Origin: CAVRZY01 sp963725415
Lineage (GTDB): Bacteria > Acidobacteriota > Terriglobia > Bryobacterales > Bryobacteraceae
NCBI GenBank assembly: GCA_963725415.1
Contig: CAVRZY010000243.1
Span: forward strand, 7,525 to 71,524
Reading direction: 5' to 3'
Length of the DNA stretch: 64,000 nt
Part shown: positions 1 through 9,812 of the stretch, piece after piece
Layout: every line of letters begins with the position of its first letter
Numbering within the stretch: position 1 is the first letter of the stretch
The notes under the pieces: model-generated
What the model was told of the DNA's origin: nothing
The model's database searches: none
The model's input: the letters and a program-made list of their open reading frames with translations, nothing else
Position numbers and translations under genes: made by a program

Positions 1-1
1 A

Positions 2-586
2 CTGTTCGGCCGCAGCGATTACGCCATCATCAGCGAATTGGTCGAGCCGAACGCGAAGGTCCTGGACTTAGGCTGCGGCGACGGAGAGCTGCTCCAGTGG
101 CTGGCGGAGAACAAAGCGGTCGAGGCGCGGGGCATCGAGATTGACGGCCGGCGAGTGCAGCAGGCCATTGCGCGCGGGATCTCGGTCTATCAAAGCGACA
201 TCGACCAGGGCCTTGCGGACTACCCGGACCAGTCCTTCGATTACGTGATCCTAAGCCAGACCTTGCAGGAGACGCGCCGCCCGCTGGAGGTGCTGCGGGA
301 AATGCTGCGGGTGGGCCGGCACGCCATCGTGGCGTTTCCGAATTATGGCCACTGGGCGGTACGGATGTCTATGCTATGGACCGGCCGGGCTCCGCGCACC
401 AGGTGCTTTCCCTACGAATGGTACGCCTCGCCCAACATCCACTTCCTCACCATCCGCGATTTTGAGACCCTGGCGCGCCAGCAGGGCTGGACGGTGGAAC
501 GCGAGATTTTCCTCTCGGGCCACCGCATGGGTACCGTGCTGGCCAACCTGATGGCCGAGGTAGCGGTGTTCCTGGTGAGGAAGTAG
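2..586 (+). CDS. metW: MetW-family SAM-dependent methyltransferase, 5'-truncated by window edge
   Basis: The frame is open from base 2, so the gene begins just outside the window. The first visible residues (LFGRSDYAIISELV) lie directly before the SAM-binding motif VLDLGCGDGELL, so only a few residues should be missing. The TTG at 38 would start too late. MetW proteins are about 200 residues class I methyltransferase-fold proteins that accompany MetX in methionine synthesis; metX is not visible here. The C-terminus GHRMGTVLANLMAEVAVF is family-typical. The last 31 codons have a diverged second copy at 2506-2598, on the far side of the two minus-strand genes that follow. That suggests the 3' end of this gene was the insertion point of the module. 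Confidence 0.85.
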   Translation: MFGRSDYAIISELVEPNAKVLDLGCGDGELLQWLAENKAVEARGIEIDGRRVQQAIARGISVYQSDIDQGLADYPDQSFDYVILSQTLQETRRPLEVLREMLRVGRHAIVAFPNYGHWAVRMSMLWTGRAPRTRCFPYEWYASPNIHFLTIRDFETLARQQGWTVEREIFLSGHRMGTVLANLMAEVAVFLVRK

Positions 587-597
587 GCTCCGCGGCC

Positions 598-1236
598 TCA
601 ACGGGCCTCGGCCGGGAACCAGGCACGCAGGACGCTCTTGAACTTGGCGAAGGCCAAATCCGTGCAATCCTCGAATCCGGCGTGTTCCGCGAGCTCCCGG
701 TAGAGCGCCGACGACCGGCGCTGGCCCGTCAGGCGCAGCGCTTGCTGCACCGCCTCTTTCGGGCGGACGGCTTTGCTTCGACCGGGCAGCAAGTAGCCCT
801 GCTGGGTCAGCCAGGCGCTGATGCGGCCACGCTGGGAAGACCACCCGAGAACGCGCAAGACATGCGGCGAGTCGCTCCAAAACCAGGCCTCCAACTCGGG
901 ATCGATCACTACGGCCGCAGAGCGTTCCTCCCACCCGTTCTGCCGTAGTCTTCTCTCGATATCCTCTTCCAGAGCTTCCCGAGCGTCGCTCGGTCTCCGG
1001 CAGCCTTCCCGATCACAGACCACCAGCGCATACCGGGCCGATCGCTGCAGAGGCCTCAAGAACTCGTGGCATTGCCGGAACACGCCCGATTCCCGCAGAC
1101 GGTGCTTGCCGATCTCGTAGGAAACTGGCCGGATCCGGAGCGCCTCCGCCCTGCGGAGAAGAGCGCATACCGACTCTTGGATGTCCAAGCACGGAACCAG
1201 TACGAACAGATCCTTGGCTTGCGAAAGCTCCGTCAA
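598..1236 (-). CDS. MAD4-like / DUF4276-like putative defence effector
   Basis: A soluble 212-residue protein. Two acidic motifs stand out: ALVVCDREGC near residue 72 and VVIDPELEAWFWSDSPHV near 110. They resemble the acidic centres of TOPRIM-like DUF4276 proteins and, from memory, of proteins annotated as MAD4 of the methylation-associated defence system. It starts with TTG, whose TG overlaps the TGA stop of the upstream ATPase gene (TTGA at 1233-1236), so the two are almost certainly translationally coupled. No signal peptide or membrane segment is seen. The pairing ATPase plus small acidic-motif protein is the usual layout of OLD/PARIS/MADS-like two-component defence modules. The family name is recalled, not searched, and nuclease activity is not shown by sequence alone. 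Confidence 0.6.
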   Translation of the reverse strand: MTELSQAKDLFVLVPCLDIQESVCALLRRAEALRIRPVSYEIGKHRLRESGVFRQCHEFLRPLQRSARYALVVCDREGCRRPSDAREALEEDIERRLRQNGWEERSAAVVIDPELEAWFWSDSPHVLRVLGWSSQRGRISAWLTQQGYLLPGRSKAVRPKEAVQQALRLTGQRRSSALYRELAEHAGFEDCTDLAFAKFKSVLRAWFPAEAR

Positions 1237-2399
1237 TCGAGAACCCCGGCGGCGAAATACTCGGCCAGGTTCACTTCACCTTTCCAGTCTCGGAGCGCTG
1301 GGTGCTCGCTCCCGCGTACGATCTCGGTTCCCTGGTCAGTCCTCCGGAAGCAGAGTAGTTCCTCTGGCTTCGCCAGAGCTAGCAGCATCGGCGAGTGAGT
1401 GGCCAAGAACACCTGACCCTCGTAAATCGACGAAAGCGACTGGTAGATGGTTTCAAGAGCCGCGGGGTGAACGCCGTTCTCCGGTTCCTCGATGAGGTAG
1501 ATACGGGCGGGATCGCCCAGGTAAGCCAGAACCGTGAGCGCCAGCAGGCGCAGTGTCCCTTCTGACAAGTTCCAGGACGGTACCTCGATTCCGTTGGCAT
1601 ACCGCGCCATCAAATAACGGTCCCTGGCTTCAGGGCGCAATACGGGTCGAAGAGCCTCCAAGTCGGGCAGCGTCGTCCGCACGTGGGCCAGCCACCCGTC
1701 GAAGTTGCCGGAGCTGTTTTCATATAGCTGGTTAACAACCCGGGCCAGATTCGAGCCGCTGAATCGCCTCAGAGGCCCGCTTTGTGGAGGACTTGGCTTC
1801 CGCAACGCGCTGACATCCAGCTTAACGAACTGGATCTGCTTGTCTAGCAGTTCCCGCAACCATGCCACGGCGGGGACTCTCTCCGGCTCCGGGAAACTCC
1901 CCAGCGCGGTGTGGAACTGTGACAACCTGATGCCGGGGGGCGCCTGGGGATCCCGCGGCGTGAAGTACACGATGTCTTGCCGACGGTGGATTACCTGAAG
2001 TCCTGACCGAAGGTCGCTACCCGGACTGGCCACCCGTAGGCTTTCTTCCTCGACGACAGGCACGTCGGTCCCCGCATCGAGCCGAATCCGCACCTCGTAG
2101 CGAAGGGCTGTCTCCGCTTGCGGTTCGCCGGTCGCCTGGCTGCCCTCGCGGATCTTGGCCTCGATCGCCAGCCCGAACCGGCTGCGCTGCCTGCCCCAAA
2201 CCAGGTCATAGAAGTTGTCTGTGCGCTCGTTGACGGCAGCGTGTAACCCTTCCGAGACCAGCGTTCCCAGAAACGCCAGCGCATCCATGAAGGCAGACTT
2301 CCCGCTGCCGTTCGGCCCGACCAGGATCTGGAACGGATCCAAGCGCTGGTCAACCGAGCGAAGGCAAAGGTAATCAGTAGCTTCGACTCGTGTAATCAT
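1233..2399 (-). CDS. RecF/OLD-like AAA family ATPase of a two-gene putative defence module
   Basis: A 388-residue ABC-type ATPase. It has Walker A GPNGSGKS at residues 28-35, a degenerate signature WNLSEGTLRLLALTVLAYL, Walker B plus glutamate IYLIEEPENGVHP, and switch motif FLATHSPMLLALA. This order is that of AAA_21/RecF-like ATPases, which are frequent in Gabija, PARIS, MADS and retron-type defence systems. Compared with SMC or RecN the coiled coil is short, and there is no C-terminal TOPRIM domain as in full OLD nucleases. That function would fall to the coupled downstream gene. The ATG is at 2399-2397. The gene lies between the intact metW 3' end and a second decayed copy of it, which suggests insertion. 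A MAD3-like ATPase is the closest remembered description. Confidence 0.75.
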   Translation of the reverse strand: MITRVEATDYLCLRSVDQRLDPFQILVGPNGSGKSAFMDALAFLGTLVSEGLHAAVNERTDNFYDLVWGRQRSRFGLAIEAKIREGSQATGEPQAETALRYEVRIRLDAGTDVPVVEEESLRVASPGSDLRSGLQVIHRRQDIVYFTPRDPQAPPGIRLSQFHTALGSFPEPERVPAVAWLRELLDKQIQFVKLDVSALRKPSPPQSGPLRRFSGSNLARVVNQLYENSSGNFDGWLAHVRTTLPDLEALRPVLRPEARDRYLMARYANGIEVPSWNLSEGTLRLLALTVLAYLGDPARIYLIEEPENGVHPAALETIYQSLSSIYEGQVFLATHSPMLLALAKPEELLCFRRTDQGTEIVRGSEHPALRDWKGEVNLAEYFAAGVLD

Positions 2400-2475
2400 C
2401 TTCGGCCCGCCGCAGAGCTCTCACAGTCACCCGCCGTCCACCCTCACATTATAGGCGCAGTGACTGGGTGCCCGG

Positions 2476-2598
2476 CTCTGGGCCCGACGGCGGAAGGACG
2501 GGACCGTGGAACGCAAGACCCACCTGGCCGGTCACCGCACCGCGATCTTCCTGGCCAACCTGATGGCCGAGGCGGCGGTTTTTCTGGTGAGGAAGTAG
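2476..2598 (+). pseudogene. Remnant of a second metW 3' end
   Basis: In the frame ending at the TAG at 2596-2598 this stretch reads ARRRKDGTVERK..., then GHRTAIFLANLMAEAAVF and LVRK-stop. Over the last 31 residues, 22 are identical to the end of the metW gene at the left edge. There is no upstream gene body, because the frame degenerates before about 2476. It sits directly between the ATPase start (2399) and the glutamate dehydrogenase stop (2603). The simplest reading is that this is a displaced original metW tail and that the module arrived carrying or copying its own metW 3' end. The reverse direction is possible. Confidence 0.75.
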
Positions 2599-2602
2599 GT
2601 CC

Positions 2603-3853
2603 TCAAATCCAGCCGCGGATTCGCATGGCCTCGACGACCCGGTCCACGGCCACCACGTAAGCCGCCGTGCGCGTGTTCACGTTGTATTTCCTCGCCGCGT
2701 CCAGAGTGGCCAGGTAAGCGTCGGTCATCTTCTTGTCGAGCTGCTGGTTGATCTGGTTCTCGTCCCAATAGTACATGTAGGCGTTCTGCACCATCTCGAA
2801 ATAGGAGACCGTGACTCCGCCGGCGTTGCACAGAATGTCGGGGATGGTGTGAACGCCGTTGCCGTGCAGGATGGCGTCGGCCTCCGGGGTGCAGGGACCG
2901 TTGGCCAGTTCGGCCACGATCTTGGCCCTGATCCTTGGGGCGTTCTCTTCGGTGATGACGTTTTCCAGGGCAGCCACAATAAGGATGTCCACCTCCAGCT
3001 CCAGCAGTTCTTCGTTGGAGATGGGCCGGGTGTTTGGAAAGTCAATCACTGAACCGGTAATGGCCTTGTGTTCGGAAACCGCCATGGGCTCGAGCCCGAA
3101 ATCGTAGTAGATGCCGCCCTTGGAGTCGCTGATGGCGACAATCCTCGAGCCATGAGAGGTCCTCAACAGCGAGGCGACCGCGAAGCCGGCATTTCCGAAG
3201 CCCTGCACCGCCACAGTAGCTTTCTTCAGGTTGACGTTGTAATCGTGGGCCGCCTTGCGGATGATGTATACCCCGCCGCGGCCCGTCGCTTCGTCACGTC
3301 CCGCGGAGCCGCCTATGCACGTGGGCTTGCCCGTGATTACGCCAAATCGGTTCTTTCCGCAACGCTTCGAGTACTGGTCCATCATCCAGGCCATGATTTG
3401 CGGCGTGGTGTAGACGTCGGGTGCAGGAACATCGTCTTCCGGCCCGATGTATTGCCAGATGCGGTCAATATAGCACCGGCTCAACCGCTCCAACTCTCCC
3501 TGCGACAACTCCTTGGGATTGCACACAACACCGCCCTTGGCGCCGCCCAGCGGCAGGTCCAGAAGCGCGCACTTCCACGTCATCCACGCTGCCAGCGCCC
3601 GTACGGTGTCAATGGTCTCGTCCGGGTGAAACCGGATTCCGCCTTTGGTGAGGCCCCGGGCGTCGTTGTACTGCACCCGGAACCCTTGGAATACTCGGAT
3701 CTCGCCGTTGTCCATGCGGATGGGCAGGGAAACGTGAAACTCCCGCATCGGCACACGAAGGATGGCATGGACGTTAGGATCCAGTTTCAGGATTTCCGCG
3801 CATTCATCCAACTGCCTTAAAGCGACTTTGAAGGGGTTGACCTTTTTCAACAT
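2603..3853 (-). CDS. gdhA: Glu/Leu/Phe/Val-type glutamate dehydrogenase
   Basis: A 416-residue cytoplasmic enzyme that interconverts glutamate with 2-oxoglutarate plus ammonia. Landmarks are the N-terminal dimerisation segment, the substrate lysine region DLPLGGAKGGVVCNP, the catalytic aspartate region DVPAPDVYT, and the Rossmann motif VAVQGFGNAGFAVASLL. GSAGRDEATGRGGVY is the family signature. Length is normal for the hexameric class (about 415). A strong ribosome site AGGAG stands seven bases before the ATG at 3853. A 12-base perfect palindrome lies about 33 bases upstream of the start. The gene is single, not in an obvious operon. The coenzyme preference (NAD or NADP) cannot be told from what I see. 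Confidence 0.95.
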   Translation of the reverse strand: MLKKVNPFKVALRQLDECAEILKLDPNVHAILRVPMREFHVSLPIRMDNGEIRVFQGFRVQYNDARGLTKGGIRFHPDETIDTVRALAAWMTWKCALLDLPLGGAKGGVVCNPKELSQGELERLSRCYIDRIWQYIGPEDDVPAPDVYTTPQIMAWMMDQYSKRCGKNRFGVITGKPTCIGGSAGRDEATGRGGVYIIRKAAHDYNVNLKKATVAVQGFGNAGFAVASLLRTSHGSRIVAISDSKGGIYYDFGLEPMAVSEHKAITGSVIDFPNTRPISNEELLELEVDILIVAALENVITEENAPRIRAKIVAELANGPCTPEADAILHGNGVHTIPDILCNAGGVTVSYFEMVQNAYMYYWDENQINQQLDKKMTDAYLATLDAARKYNVNTRTAAYVVAVDRVVEAMRIRGWI

Positions 3854-3885
3854 TCGTCTCCTGTATCGACAATAAACCGCTTGGG

Positions 3886-3897
3886 GATCTTAAGATC
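3886..3897. promoter_or_regulatory. 12-bp perfect palindrome upstream of gdhA
   Basis: GATCTTAAGATC is perfectly self-complementary and AT-rich relative to its surroundings. It is centred about 38 bases upstream of the gdhA start and in the divergent interval with the membrane-protein gene. It could be an operator, but no regulator family can be assigned from one site. Confidence 0.25.
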
Positions 3898-3962
3898 TTA
3901 CTAGACTTGGGGGCCGTGTTGCCCAGTGCCCATGATACAATCAACCTCCTGCGAGAAAAACC

Positions 3963-5121
3963 ATGGCGAACCTGGAACGCACCGAAAGACTGGCCGACCT
4001 GCTGGGAGTGGGAGGCGGCGGGATCCGCTGGGGGCGGGCGCTGGCTTTCCTGGCCGCGTTGCTGATTTCCGACCTCGTGCCGATCTGCGTTCGAATCAGC
4101 TTCGAGAGCTCGAGCTCGCTACCTTGGGAGTGGTTCTTCCAGGCCATGGTGGTCGGCTTCGTGATAGCGGCCTGCGCCGTGCCCATGTTCCTGCTGCTGC
4201 GCAGCGAAGTGGCGGCTGCGTTTGTCTCGGCGGCCATCTACACCGTGCTGATGGTGCCGATCGACTGGCTGATTTTCAGCCGGCTCAAATCCCCGCTGAC
4301 CGAGGTGCTGCTGCGCTGGCCCTGGATGCACGCCTATCGGTTTGCCTGGGTGCTCCTATTCCTGATTGGCCTCTCCCTGGCTGTGCGCTGGGTCAAACCT
4401 GTCTGGCTCGCCCTGGGGTTGGGGGCAGCCACGGGAATGCTGGTGTTGCAGGGCCTCGCGGCCGTCAGAACAGCATTGGCCCCGCGACAGTGGGAGTCAC
4501 TCACACTGAAGGACGAAGTGATTTCCGTGCTCGTCAATCTGGGTTCGGCAGCCCTGCTGTCGGTGGTGTTCTGGGCCGGACTCCAGGCCGCCGATGCCAA
4601 GAAGGGCAGGTTGTCGAAACCCTTCTTTCTCTGGTCAGCGATCTGGGGCCTGGGACTGGCGGATGCGTGGCTGGCGTTCGCGCTGCGAGAGCCGTCGAGC
4701 TGGGAGCGAAGCAGCCAGGCCGCGCAACTCGTCACGCTGGCGCTCGCCTTGATGGCGACCATCTACGTAGCCGTGGTGATGCTGATTCTCTTTCACAGGA
4801 TGTGGGACACCATCCAGGACGGGCACGCCCGCACCACCCCGGGGCAGGCGGTCGGTTTCCTGTTCATCCCCCTGTTCAACTTCTACTGGGCCTTCCAGGC
4901 CATCTGGGGTTTCGCCAGGGACTACAACCGCTTCGTCGAGCGCCACTGGTTGAACGTCGCCAAGTTACCGGCAGGACTGTTTTTGACCTACGTGATCCTC
5001 AGCTTCACAACCTGGGTTCCCGTGGTGGGCGTGTTGACGCTGGTGGCCAACTATTTCATCGGGCTGATCATGGTTTCCAAGATCTGCGATGCGGTGAATG
5101 CCGTGCCCGAGTCGCTGCGGC

Positions 5122-5150
<29 letters not shown>
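3963..5150 (+). CDS. Multispanning membrane protein with C-terminal DUF4328-like domain
   Basis: A 395-residue integral membrane protein with many hydrophobic helices (for example LAFLAALLISDLVPICV, FFQAMVVGFVIAACAVPMF, VANYFIGLIMVSKI). The last 160 residues resemble DUF4328: a helix, then TPGQAVGFLFIPLFNFYWAF, then a helix hairpin. In that family the P-x-x-AVG-x-F-x-x-P-x-x-N segment is typical. The ATG at 3963 follows a weak purine run. A -10-like TACAAT stands about 27 bases upstream. The last 29 bases overlap the end of thiC on the opposite strand. No function is known for the domain; the context (gdhA, thiC) does not suggest one. Confidence 0.75.
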
Positions 5151-6468
<1,318 letters not shown>

Positions 6469-6591
6469 GGCTTGCCTCCAATGCCCCACCCCTCCAGGGG
6501 AACTGTTCTTATGGCTCTTTCTTGCAGTCTACAATTTTTCGAGGCCTCTTTGCCGGGCCGTGCGTCGGCACAACGGCTATACTCGTATTCT

Positions 6592-7848
6592 ATGAACCGA
6601 GTTGGAGTGGCCTTGCTGGCGGCTGTGTGCGTGGCCCCGGGCCTGGCTGGCTCGGCTATCCCGCAGGAAGAGTACCGTCTGCACCGTGCCGAGTTGCGCA
6701 AAGCCGTGACGGACGGCGTCGTGGTGCTGTTCGGCCGCACTGAAGGAAAAGGGGACGATGCGCTCACCGGATTTCGCCAGGAACCCAACTTCTTTTACCT
6801 GACCGGTTGGGAGGAACCCGGCGCGATTCTGGTGATGGCGCCTCCGGCCACGGAGTTGCTGTTTCTTCCACCGCACAACCCGAAGGGGGAACGCTACACG
6901 GGCAGGAAGACTTCCGCCGAAGACGCCGACGCCCGTGGCGTCACCGGGTTCGCGCAGGTGCTGCCGGTCTCGGGATTCCAGGCCCAACTCTCGAAGCTCC
7001 TGGAATCGTATCCCAAGGTTTACACCCTGCCCGGGGAGGCGCAGGCCTCGAGGCTGAAGCCGCGCGAGCTGTTCGACCTCCAACCCGCGCTCACCCGGCT
7101 GCGGATGAAGAAATCCCCGCGCGAGATTGAGCTGATCCAGAGAGCCGCGAACATCACCATGGAGGCGCACCGCGCCGCCTGGAAGCGGGCCGCTGCGGGA
7201 CTGTTCGAATATCAGATCGCCGCAACGATGACGGCAGCCATCCTGGAGAGAGGGTGCGAGCGCACCGCCTACTCGCCGGTGGTCGCCTCCGGGGCGAACG
7301 GAACCGTGCTGCACTACTGGAAGAATTCCCGGCGCATGGAGAAGGGTGAGTTGCTTCTGATGGACATGGGTGCGGAGTGCTCGGCGTACGCTGCCGATAT
7401 CACCCGCACCGTTCCGGTAAGCGGGAAATTCACGGCCCGCCAGCGCGAAATCTACGATCTGGTTTTGGGGGCGCAGAAAGCGATCATCGCCGCCATCAAG
7501 CCGGGCGTCACGCAGGGGGCGGAGAACACCGCGCCCAACAGCCTTTACAGGATTGCCTACGAGTACCTGAATTCGCACGGCAAAGACCGGGAGGGCAACC
7601 CGCTCGGCAGGTACCTGACCCACGGCGTCAGCCATCATGTCGGCTTGCGGGTCCATGATCCCGGGTCGGCGAAGGAGCCGCTCGCGGCGGGGATGGTCGT
7701 CACCGCCGAGCCGGGTCTCTACATCCCCGAAGAGGGCATCAGCATTCGCATCGAGGACATGATCCTGGTGACCGAGAACGGCGCCCGGGTGCTGACCGCG
7801 GCACTTCCCAAAGAAGCTGGCGAAATCGAGAAAGCGATGGCGAAGTAG
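6592..7848 (+). CDS. Exported M24B Xaa-Pro aminopeptidase-like metallopeptidase
   Basis: A 418-residue protein with an N-terminal signal peptide (MNRVGVALLAAVCVAPGLAG), so probably periplasmic. It has an AMP_N-like N-terminal domain and a C-terminal pita-bread domain. All five dinuclear metal ligands are present: Asp258 and Asp269 (11 apart, as in the family), His348 in GVSHHVGLRVHD, Glu373 in TAEPGLYIPEEG, and Glu388 in IRIEDMILV. The enzyme should remove N-terminal residues before proline. The start at 6592 is chosen for the signal peptide; the longer in-frame extension back to 6373 is antisense to thiC. A TATACT hexamer 9 bases upstream of the start hints at a very short leader. The gene is followed after 7 bases by the CHASE2 kinase gene. 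Confidence 0.9.
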   Translation: MNRVGVALLAAVCVAPGLAGSAIPQEEYRLHRAELRKAVTDGVVVLFGRTEGKGDDALTGFRQEPNFFYLTGWEEPGAILVMAPPATELLFLPPHNPKGERYTGRKTSAEDADARGVTGFAQVLPVSGFQAQLSKLLESYPKVYTLPGEAQASRLKPRELFDLQPALTRLRMKKSPREIELIQRAANITMEAHRAAWKRAAAGLFEYQIAATMTAAILERGCERTAYSPVVASGANGTVLHYWKNSRRMEKGELLLMDMGAECSAYAADITRTVPVSGKFTARQREIYDLVLGAQKAIIAAIKPGVTQGAENTAPNSLYRIAYEYLNSHGKDREGNPLGRYLTHGVSHHVGLRVHDPGSAKEPLAAGMVVTAEPGLYIPEEGISIRIEDMILVTENGARVLTAALPKEAGEIEKAMAK

Positions 7849-7855
7849 GGGCAAC

Positions 7856-9748
7856 ATGCGTCGCGTGCGCGGGCAAATCATCGGCTATCTGTCGATCCTG
7901 GCGGGCAGCTTCCTGCTGGCCATGGTGGCCGGCTGGCTGGGCGCGCAAATCGACAATTACGCTTACGACTGGATGTTCCGCCGCTACCGGCCCCCGCCCT
8001 GGCAGCCACAGTCGATACTGCTGACCGCCGACGAAGCGAGCCTGGCAGAGACGGGGGGCATGCGGCACCTCCGCAGGTCTCTGGCTGAGGCCCTGGAACG
8101 CGCCGTCGCGGGCCGGCCGAAGGCGGTGGCCGTCGACGTGATTCTGGCCGACGAAAGCGATCCATCGGATGATGCAGCCCTGGAAGCGGCTCTCCGGAAA
8201 GTCCCCAACCTAGTGCTGTCCTGCGAGTTGGTGGAGGAGGGGCGGCGTTGGGAAGACCCCTTGCCCCGGTTCCGGCGCTGGGCCGCCGCGGTGGGTCACG
8301 TGCATGGCGATCCCGGTCCCCTGGATGGCGTCAGCCGGCTGGTCCCGCTGGAGAAGGCCACCCCGCGTGATCGGCGCTGGGCCCTGGCGCTGGAAGCCTT
8401 CCGCCTCAGCCGGAACGTGGACGCGGTGGTGGAATCTCCGGACGATCTCCAGGTAGGCCGGCTCAGGATCCCAGCCCGGCGTTCCGATTCCCGGTTCCTG
8501 CGCATCCGCTATCTGCCTCCTCCCTCGGAGGATTCCTTCGCTCTGCCGCGCGTGTCCTTCAAGCAGTTGAAGGAGAACCCCGCGCTGGCGGCCCAATTCC
8601 AGGACAAGGTCGTCTTTGTGGGGATCACCGCCCAATCGGCCATGCGGGACCGGCTGATGACGCCCTATTCTCACGGCCAGTTCATGCCGGGCATCGAGAT
8701 TCACGCCAACATTTTTGAAACGCTCTCCCAAGGTCGGTTCCTCACCAGCGCGGGCAACCTGACGTTGGTGGGTCTGTGCTTGGTTCTGGCCGCGGCCGGG
8801 GTCTCGATATTCGCTTTCCGGACCGGCTGGCAGGCCTACGCGCTGGCGGCCGCGCTCCTGATCGCCGCCCACGTGGTCCCCTATCTGCTGTTCACGCGGA
8901 ACGTCGTGCTGCCCTACTTCGCCCCGGTCTCCTCGGCGTGGCTGTCGGTGGTGGGCGCCGCTGCATTCCAGTTCCTGGCTGTCCGCCGGCAGTTGCGCCG
9001 CTCGGAATCCGAAAAGGTCCGCTACCAGCAGGCCATGCATTTCGTTTCGCACGAGATGCGCACGCCGCTGACCGCCATCCAGGGTTCTAGCGAGTTGATG
9101 AGCCGCTACAACCTCAGCGAGGACAAACGCCGCCAGATCGCCGACCTGATCAACTCGGAATCCAAGCGGCTGGCGCGCATGATCGAGACCTTCCTCAACG
9201 TCGAGCGGCTTTCGGCAGGAGAGATGGAACTGAAAAAGGAGGTCTTTCAGGCGCAGGACATCCTGGCCGGCTGCATCGAGAGGACGCGCCCGCTGGCCGA
9301 TCACAAGCAGATCCGTATCCGCCTCGAACCCATTCCCGAGGCCAGCCTGACCGGCGACCGGGAATTGATGGAATACGCCATTTACAACCTGCTGACCAAT
9401 GCGGTGAAATATTCTCCTGCGGAGACGGAGGTCACGGTGTCGGCGCGCCGCGACGACGGGCGCCTCCGGCTTTCGGTGAAGGACCAGGGCATCGGCATGG
9501 ACCGGCACGAGGTGCGCAAGATCTTTCAGAGGTTCTACCGCACCCGCAAGGCGGAAGCCTCCGGAGAAACCGGCACGGGCATTGGGTTGTCGATCGTCGA
9601 ACAGATTGTGGCCCACCACGGCGGAAAGATCGAAGTCGCCAGCGAGCCGGGGAAAGGGTCTTGCTTTACACTGGTATTGCCGGCGCAAGAAGAGCTCGCG
9701 CCAAGACGCAAAGAACCCGCAAAGCTCGCCAAGAAGCAAATGGAATGA
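7856..9748 (+). CDS. CHASE2-domain membrane sensor histidine kinase
   Basis: A 630-residue protein. An N-terminal membrane anchor (LSILAGSFLLAMVAGWLGAQ) precedes an extracytoplasmic CHASE2 domain (about 40-300), then transmembrane helices around 305-375. HisKA follows with phospho-acceptor His399 in FVSHEMRTPLTAIQ, then the HATPase domain: N-box YNLLTNAVKYSP, G1 DQGIGM, G2 GTGIGLSIV. CHASE2 kinases sense an unknown external signal. The NtrC-type regulator 64 bases downstream is the obvious partner. The last 16 residues (APRRKEPAKLAKKQME) are encoded by a GCAAAG-rich intergenic repeat and are probably an appended tail rather than part of the catalytic domain. Confidence 0.92.
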   Translation: MRRVRGQIIGYLSILAGSFLLAMVAGWLGAQIDNYAYDWMFRRYRPPPWQPQSILLTADEASLAETGGMRHLRRSLAEALERAVAGRPKAVAVDVILADESDPSDDAALEAALRKVPNLVLSCELVEEGRRWEDPLPRFRRWAAAVGHVHGDPGPLDGVSRLVPLEKATPRDRRWALALEAFRLSRNVDAVVESPDDLQVGRLRIPARRSDSRFLRIRYLPPPSEDSFALPRVSFKQLKENPALAAQFQDKVVFVGITAQSAMRDRLMTPYSHGQFMPGIEIHANIFETLSQGRFLTSAGNLTLVGLCLVLAAAGVSIFAFRTGWQAYALAAALLIAAHVVPYLLFTRNVVLPYFAPVSSAWLSVVGAAAFQFLAVRRQLRRSESEKVRYQQAMHFVSHEMRTPLTAIQGSSELMSRYNLSEDKRRQIADLINSESKRLARMIETFLNVERLSAGEMELKKEVFQAQDILAGCIERTRPLADHKQIRIRLEPIPEASLTGDRELMEYAIYNLLTNAVKYSPAETEVTVSARRDDGRLRLSVKDQGIGMDRHEVRKIFQRFYRTRKAEASGETGTGIGLSIVEQIVAHHGGKIEVASEPGKGSCFTLVLPAQEELAPRRKEPAKLAKKQME

Positions 9749-9799
9749 GTATTCTTTGCGTGCTTTGCGAGACCTTTGCGCCTTTGCGCGAAACTCATA
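9700..9799. repeat. Iterated GCAAAG/CTTTGCG intergenic element
   Basis: Two GCAAAG copies near 9708 and 9719 are followed by four inverted TTTGCG copies between 9753 and 9789. RNA from this stretch could fold into a long imperfect hairpin. The element includes the stop codon of the kinase gene and ends just before the regulator gene. Similar short-period intergenic elements with other cores occur at 44278, 45553, 59299 and 63295. Confidence 0.7.
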
Positions 9800-9812
9800 G
9801 CGAGGTTTTCGA

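Noticed and set aside
2460..2660. 66-residue plus-strand frame over the metW remnant
   Set aside because: It is in the wrong frame; the frame ending at 2598 gives the metW tail.
6550..6583. TTGCCG and TATACT as a promoter for the M24 peptidase
   Set aside because: The spacing is 22 bases, too long; the TATACT alone may still be a -10 element.
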